A stretch of DNA of 42,000 nucleotides from a virus, in IMG/VR virus record IMGVR_UViG_3300045110_000142, positions 1 to 42,000 of that record, one strand, 5' to 3'. Positions within the stretch are counted from its first letter, which is position 1, and each line of letters opens with the position of its first letter. Shown here piece by piece: positions 41,217 through 42,000 of this stretch. Below the pieces are notes generated by a model. It was given only the letters and a program-made list of their open reading frames with translations. It did not search any database and was not told where the DNA came from. A program made the translations under genes and the position numbers.

Positions 41217-41344
41217 TGCGCATTTGTAACCGGCTGGCAACGGCATGCAAAGTGGCGACTAAAAAAAACACCCGTCACACCCGTCCCGACCCGTCCCCTG
41301 GGTTAAATAGATTTGGTGATTTTAGGGGTGATTTTCAAAGTTAC

Positions 41345-41517
41345 GGGACAGGTGGGACAGGTGCTATTGATGATAAATATATATATATATATCATATACT
41401 TACGTCTATAGCACCTGTCCCGGACACGTGGGTCACCTGTCCTGTTTTTTTTGCCGTTTTTCACCCCGCCTATAGCACCTGTCCGGGACACGTGGGGCAC
41501 TGTTTTTTGCCGTTTTT
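41345..41517. other. Origin-like block: iterons, AT tract, duplication
   Basis: No gene fits here. Five copies of GGACAGGTG/CACCTGTCC are present: two direct at 41346-41354 and 41355-41363, three inverted at 41412-41420, 41434-41442 and 41476-41484. A 14-bp inverted repeat GGGACAGGTGCTAT / ATAGCACCTGTCCC (41354-41367, 41408-41421) brackets a 40-base AT-rich stretch containing an alternating TA run. The unit starting TATAGCACCTGTCC (26 bases) at 41407 recurs at 41471 with one change, followed in both by a T run and GCCGTTTTT. Iterons beside a melting-prone tract next to the primase gene suggest a replication origin. Confidence 0.6.
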
Positions 41518-42000
41518 TCACTTCCCGATCCACGTATAAAACCGGACGAGTGGCCCCCCCTTCCCCTTCGGCTTGGAAGGCCTGACATCGACATGTATTT
41601 GGTCTGCTATCTCCAATGAAATGAGCCCCTCGTTCACCTCCTTGACCTTCCAGTTGTGCTTGAGGCCACGATATATTTCCCGTCTTGACACCTCACCCTT
41701 GCTATACATCACCCGCTTGAGCGCCTTGGATAGCGCCTGCGTGTCACTGTCGGCCATGTACAGACCGGCACCTTCAACCATGCTTTGAGCTGACTTGACC
41801 GCCCACGCCTGCCCCCAGACCAGATCCTCTTCGTCAACGACGGCGTTCCACCGCACACCGGCACGCCCCACGGCATGCAGTGTGGCTAAACGCACCGAGG
41901 TCTCGGCAACCCGAATGAGAAGCGCACCCTCTTCGTCGTTGCCCCTGGCAAGCTGCCGCATTTTCTTTTCGAAGGCGCGCGCAACATCACACGCCTCGTC
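41518..42000 (-). CDS. PrimPol-DUF3987 replication protein, C-terminal part (continues from position 1)
   Basis: The frame is open from the window edge to TGA at 41520-41518; 41873-41518 supplies the last codons of the protein that begins at 2191, and 41874-42000 repeats 1-127. The C-terminal 120 residues hold helices (ALLIRVAETSVRLATLHAV, AQSMVEGAGLYMAD) and a winged-helix-like end (SRREIYRGLKHNWKVKEVNEG), as expected after a DUF3987 ATPase core, possibly for DNA binding. 2191 plus 356 bases is 849 codons including the stop, so joining keeps the frame. Confidence 0.88.
   Translation of the reverse strand, partial: DEACDVARAFEKKMRQLARGNDEEGALLIRVAETSVRLATLHAVGRAGVRWNAVVDEEDLVWGQAWAVKSAQSMVEGAGLYMADSDTQALSKALKRVMYSKGEVSRREIYRGLKHNWKVKEVNEGLISLEIADQIHVDVRPSKPKGKGGPLVRFYTWIGK
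41874..42000. repeat. Right copy of 127-bp terminal direct repeat
   Basis: Identical to 1-127 and in the same reading frame of the same gene. It marks the point where the linear window closes into a 41,873-bp circle or permuted genome. Confidence 0.9.

Noticed and set aside
41226-41244. Operator-like GTTGCC half-site upstream of the 71-residue gene
   Set aside because: Only one half-site matches on the minus strand and the partner is GGTTAC at the wrong spacing.
41345-41517. CRISPR-like array
   Set aside because: Repeats are short, in both orientations and irregularly spaced; they fit iterons or operators, not CRISPR.

Overview
The window is essentially one complete genome of a short-tailed (podovirus-type) dsDNA bacteriophage, cut at an arbitrary point. 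Its first 127 bases (1-127) recur exactly as its last 127 (41874-42000). Joining the ends gives a circular or circularly permuted map of 41,873 bp and restores one uninterrupted 848-residue primase-polymerase/helicase gene across the join. The portal, adaptor, tube-like and internal virion proteins, with no tape measure or major tail protein, indicate a podovirus. The likely host is a rhizobial alphaproteobacterium, perhaps Bradyrhizobium-like. This rests on high GC, a PEP-CTERM-like protein of a type common in those bacteria, and small proteins whose style I associate with rhizobial prophages. The host is inference.

Layout. (1) 7775 leftward to 1 and on to 41518, minus strand: the regulatory and replication/recombination operon. 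It runs in order: Cro/C1-type regulator, VRR-NUC nuclease, winged-helix protein, Sak4-like ATPase, DUF669 protein with an SSB-like tip, Cas4-like Fe-S exonuclease, RadD-like helicase, small Cys-rich protein, PrimPol-DUF3987. Just beyond its end (41345-41517) lies an iteron-like, AT-rich, partly duplicated non-coding block that looks like a replication origin. (2) 7877-10203, plus strand: five tightly overlapping accessory genes ending in a secreted PEP-CTERM-like protein. (3) 40011 leftward to 10421, minus strand: the packaging, virion and lysis operon. It holds small and large terminase, portal, internal proteins, Ig-like and SPRY-like proteins, a 2OG-Fe(II) oxygenase with an HD-like protein, scaffold, major capsid, adaptor, tube protein, further internal proteins, S74 tail fibre, holin-like proteins and endolysin. 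It ends at a rho-independent terminator. (4) 40180-40866, plus strand: two small genes closed by a strong terminator.

Regulation. The two plus-strand operons start from promoters of the same design (TTGACA, 17-bp spacer, -10). Each carries the palindrome GTTGCC-N5-GGCAAC at its start point (7841-7857 and 40136-40152). The first site lies next to the regulator gene, whose own minus-strand promoter overlaps it at the -35 and appears to give a leaderless mRNA. The second site also covers a candidate promoter for the structural operon. This suggests one repressor controls both accessory cassettes and perhaps virion genes. No integrase, excisionase or attachment site was seen, and no tRNA gene was recognised.

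Most notable: the shared operator pair, the origin-like block, the SSB-type tip on the DUF669 protein, the PEP-CTERM-like phage protein, and the 2OG oxygenase/HD-like pair inside the capsid module.
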